A DNA stretch of 64,000 nt. Source: G965218495 sp965218495. Its GTDB lineage: Bacteria > Bacteroidota > Rhodothermia > Rhodothermales > Bin80. The translations under genes and the position numbers were made by a program. Shown piece after piece: positions 62,423-64,000 of this stretch. A model generated the notes under the pieces. The model searched no databases. It saw only the letters and a program-made list of their open reading frames with translations, and was not told where the DNA came from. How positions within the stretch are numbered: position 1 is the stretch's first letter; each line of letters begins with the position of its first letter. The stretch spans positions 868,001-932,000 of the forward strand of contig OZ244626.1 in the NCBI GenBank assembly GCA_965218495.1. Reading direction: 5' to 3'.

Positions 62423-63277
62423 ATGAATAGACGATTCTTTATAAGTACCGCGGCGGGGCTGGGAGGCGCCGCACTGATTGGCATGGGATGCGCAAGCGAA
62501 GAGGCGCAGTCGGAGACTGAGCCAACATCCATGCGAACGCTGCCGGCGGTTGGACTCCAGCTCTACACCCTTGCCAGCCCGATGGAAACAGACTTTGAAG
62601 GCACCATACGCAAAGTCGCCGCGGTAGGATATAAAGAGGCCGAGTTTGCGGGCTACTTCGAACGTGACCCTTCAGATGTACGTGCACTGATAGACGAGGT
62701 AGGCTTGACTGCGCCCGCTGCACACATCTCAGTTGAGATGCTCAAGACCGACTTGGGGGGCGTATTGGCAACGGCCAGGACGATTGGCCATCGTTACATC
62801 GTGTGTCCCTATCTCGCTGAAGACCAGCGTTCCATCGTGCAGTATCGCGACCACGCCCGCTTTTTTAACGAGGTCGGGGCGGCGTGCCAGGAGGCGGCCG
62901 TTCAGTTTGCCTACCACAACCATGACTTTGAGTTCTTTGCAACGGACGGTATCATACCGTATGACCTGCTGCTGGCAGAAACCGATCCCCAACTCGTACT
63001 GATGGAACTCGATCTGTACTGGACAAAAAAGGGCGGGCAGGACGCGTTGCGGTATTTTGCTGCGCACGCGGGACGCTTTCCGCTGTGCCACGTAAAGGAC
63101 ATGGCCGGTGATGGAAGCATCACGACGGTTGGAACAGGAACTATTGATTTTGCGCCGATCTTTGCGCAAAGCGAGCAGGCTGGGCTCTTGCACTATTTTG
63201 TCGAGCACGACCGCCCGGACGATCCGATGGGGACGATCACGAAGGCGTACGCTCACTTGTCAGCGCTCAAGTTCTAA
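62423..63277 (+). CDS. Exported sugar phosphate isomerase/epimerase-like TIM barrel
   Basis: 284 residues from ATG 62423. The leader M-N-R-R-F-F-I-S-T-A-A-G is Tat-like and contains G-M-G-C, a lipobox. The AP-endonuclease-2-like barrel shows V-G-L-Q-L-Y-T-L, E-A-E-F-A-G-Y, Y-H-N-H-D-F-E-F, M-E-L-D-L-Y-W and H-V-K-D, with histidine, glutamate and aspartate metal ligands in the expected order. It probably isomerises or epimerises a keto-sugar. Placed between subunit 3 and a Gfo/Idh oxidoreductase. Confidence 0.9.
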   Translation: MNRRFFISTAAGLGGAALIGMGCASEEAQSETEPTSMRTLPAVGLQLYTLASPMETDFEGTIRKVAAVGYKEAEFAGYFERDPSDVRALIDEVGLTAPAAHISVEMLKTDLGGVLATARTIGHRYIVCPYLAEDQRSIVQYRDHARFFNEVGAACQEAAVQFAYHNHDFEFFATDGIIPYDLLLAETDPQLVLMELDLYWTKKGGQDALRYFAAHAGRFPLCHVKDMAGDGSITTVGTGTIDFAPIFAQSEQAGLLHYFVEHDRPDDPMGTITKAYAHLSALKF

Positions 63278-63294
63278 GGAAGTCGGTACGGAAT

Positions 63295-64000
63295 ATGCCA
63301 TTAGGTAGAAGACTGCGGTATGCAATGGTGGGTGGTGGGCCGGGCGCCTTCATTGGTGCAGTACATCGAATGGCTGCGGCGCTGGATGGGTCCATGGAGT
63401 TGGTGGCCGGGGCATTTTCGTCCAATCCCGACAAGTCGCGGCAGCAGGGGGCTGCGTTGGGCCTTGACGCTGGTCGCGTGTACGGGTCCTTTCAGGAGAT
63501 GGCCGACAAAGAGTCCGCACGTGATGATGGCATTGATGTGGTGTCTATCGTGACGCCCAATCACATGCATTTCCCGGTGGCGAAGGCATTCCTGGAAGCG
63601 GGGTATCACGTCATCTGCGACAAGCCGATGACTAATACGCTGGAGAATGCAGAAGCGCTGTGCCACTTGGCCCGACAGCAGGATGCGGTGTTTGCACTTA
63701 CGCACAACTACACCGGCTACCCCATGGTTAAAGAGGCGCGCCACCAGGTAAGCAGCGGCCGAATCGGTACTGTGCGGAAGGTCATTGTCGAGTATCCGCA
63801 GGGTTGGCTCGCCACGCCTATCGAGCGTGGAGGCCACAAGCAGGCGGGTTGGCGGACCGACCCGCAGCGCGCCGGCGCAGGTGCGCTGGGCGACATCGGT
63901 TCCCACGCCGAAAACCTCGCGCGATACATCACGGGCCTGGAATTAGAGAAAATCTGCGCTGACGTAACCACATTCGTACCGGGGCGACCTATTGATGACG
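63295..64000 (+). CDS. Gfo/Idh/MocA-family oxidoreductase, 5' part
   Basis: At least 235 residues, running off the right edge. The Rossmann loop is V-G-G-G-P-G-A-F-I-G, followed by V-S-I-V-T-P-N-H-M-H, the conserved C-D-K-P-M-T (usually EKP), and L-G-D-I-G-S-H-A near the catalytic centre. It should oxidise or reduce a sugar with NAD(P). ATG 63295 lies 17 bp after the isomerase stop, so the three genes form an operon for keto-sugar conversion. Confidence 0.92.
   Translation, partial: MPLGRRLRYAMVGGGPGAFIGAVHRMAAALDGSMELVAGAFSSNPDKSRQQGAALGLDAGRVYGSFQEMADKESARDDGIDVVSIVTPNHMHFPVAKAFLEAGYHVICDKPMTNTLENAEALCHLARQQDAVFALTHNYTGYPMVKEARHQVSSGRIGTVRKVIVEYPQGWLATPIERGGHKQAGWRTDPQRAGAGALGDIGSHAENLARYITGLELEKICADVTTFVPGRPIDD

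Noticed and set aside
1..64000. TAG recoded as a sense codon in this organism
   Set aside because: Many intact genes (for example 3326, 18376, 24126, 26712) end in TAG with sensible C-termini, so TAG is an ordinary stop.
1..64000. CRISPR array
   Set aside because: No series of evenly spaced short direct repeats was noticed while reading.

Overview
The window looks like chromosomal DNA of a GC-rich, Gram-negative bacterium of the Bacteroidota/Rhodothermota side of the tree. The supporting genes are a carboxypeptidase-regulatory/plug/beta-barrel outer-membrane receptor, HU-like proteins (one fused to a SPOR domain), a beta-propeller protein fused to an Omp85-type barrel, a bifunctional phosphoglucose/phosphomannose isomerase, PVC-type haem and DUF1080 (3-keto-glycoside) enzymes, and frequent TTG/GTG starts. 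TAG is a very common stop codon here. No rRNA and only one tRNA (Pro, GGG) were seen.

Left part, 1-42.4 kb: mostly conserved chromosome. At 1-5.6 kb there is the end of a sodium:solute symporter, a NanA/DapA-family lyase, and an opposed two-gene unit that should turn trans-3-hydroxy-L-proline into proline (a dehydratase with Cys/Thr catalytic residues plus an ornithine-cyclodeaminase-family reductase). Next come an M1 peptidase, a three-gene operon (Spy-like protein, TonB-dependent barrel, CBM9-like lipoprotein) with Arg/Gly- or Arg-rich tracts in all three products, a ROK kinase next to a SIS-domain gene with two in-frame TAG codons, HU/HU-SPOR, PfkB, folB, maf, and ParA coupled to a penicillin-acylase-like hydrolase. 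A long plus-strand run follows: NSS transporter, redoxin, LuxE/LuxC-like fatty-acid reductase pair, two small membrane proteins, adenylate kinase, polyprenyl synthase, PGI/PMI, the propeller/Omp85 protein, a BamB-like lipoprotein, PEGA protein, CvpA, SbcC, MerR, tRNA-Pro and a RodZ-like protein.

Right part, 42.4-61.6 kb: a stack of mobile elements dropped into a sugar-oxidation operon. The old minus-strand operon was PVC-type haem protein, DUF1080 protein, ROK kinase. (i) An IS4-family element whose transposase carries a DruA-like DUF4338 domain inserted into the haem-protein gene; its 18-bp perfect inverted repeats and 8-bp target duplication (GGCTAGGC) are visible, and removing it restores the reading frame at the junction. 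(ii) Inside that element sits an 11.4-kb unit bounded by 27-bp IS1595-type inverted repeats (one mismatch) and an exact 8-bp duplication (CTAATTTA). It carries an intact IS1595-family transposase, a type III restriction-modification system (mod frameshifted, res intact), a 61-aa protein with an NPRYGGR motif, and a 1892-aa helical-repeat protein with a PIN-like segment. (iii) Between the haem gene and DUF1080 lies a decayed IS1595 unit carrying a Doc/Fic toxin-antitoxin pair and a second NPRYGGR protein. Both IS1595 units therefore have the order transposase, conflict module, NPRYGGR gene. I regard this as the most interesting content of the window: IS1595-type transposons acting as carriers of defence modules, with a shared small accessory protein.

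The window ends with a Tat-type gluconate-2-dehydrogenase subunit 3, a sugar isomerase/epimerase and the start of a Gfo/Idh/MocA oxidoreductase, which fit the same sugar-oxidation theme as the disrupted operon.
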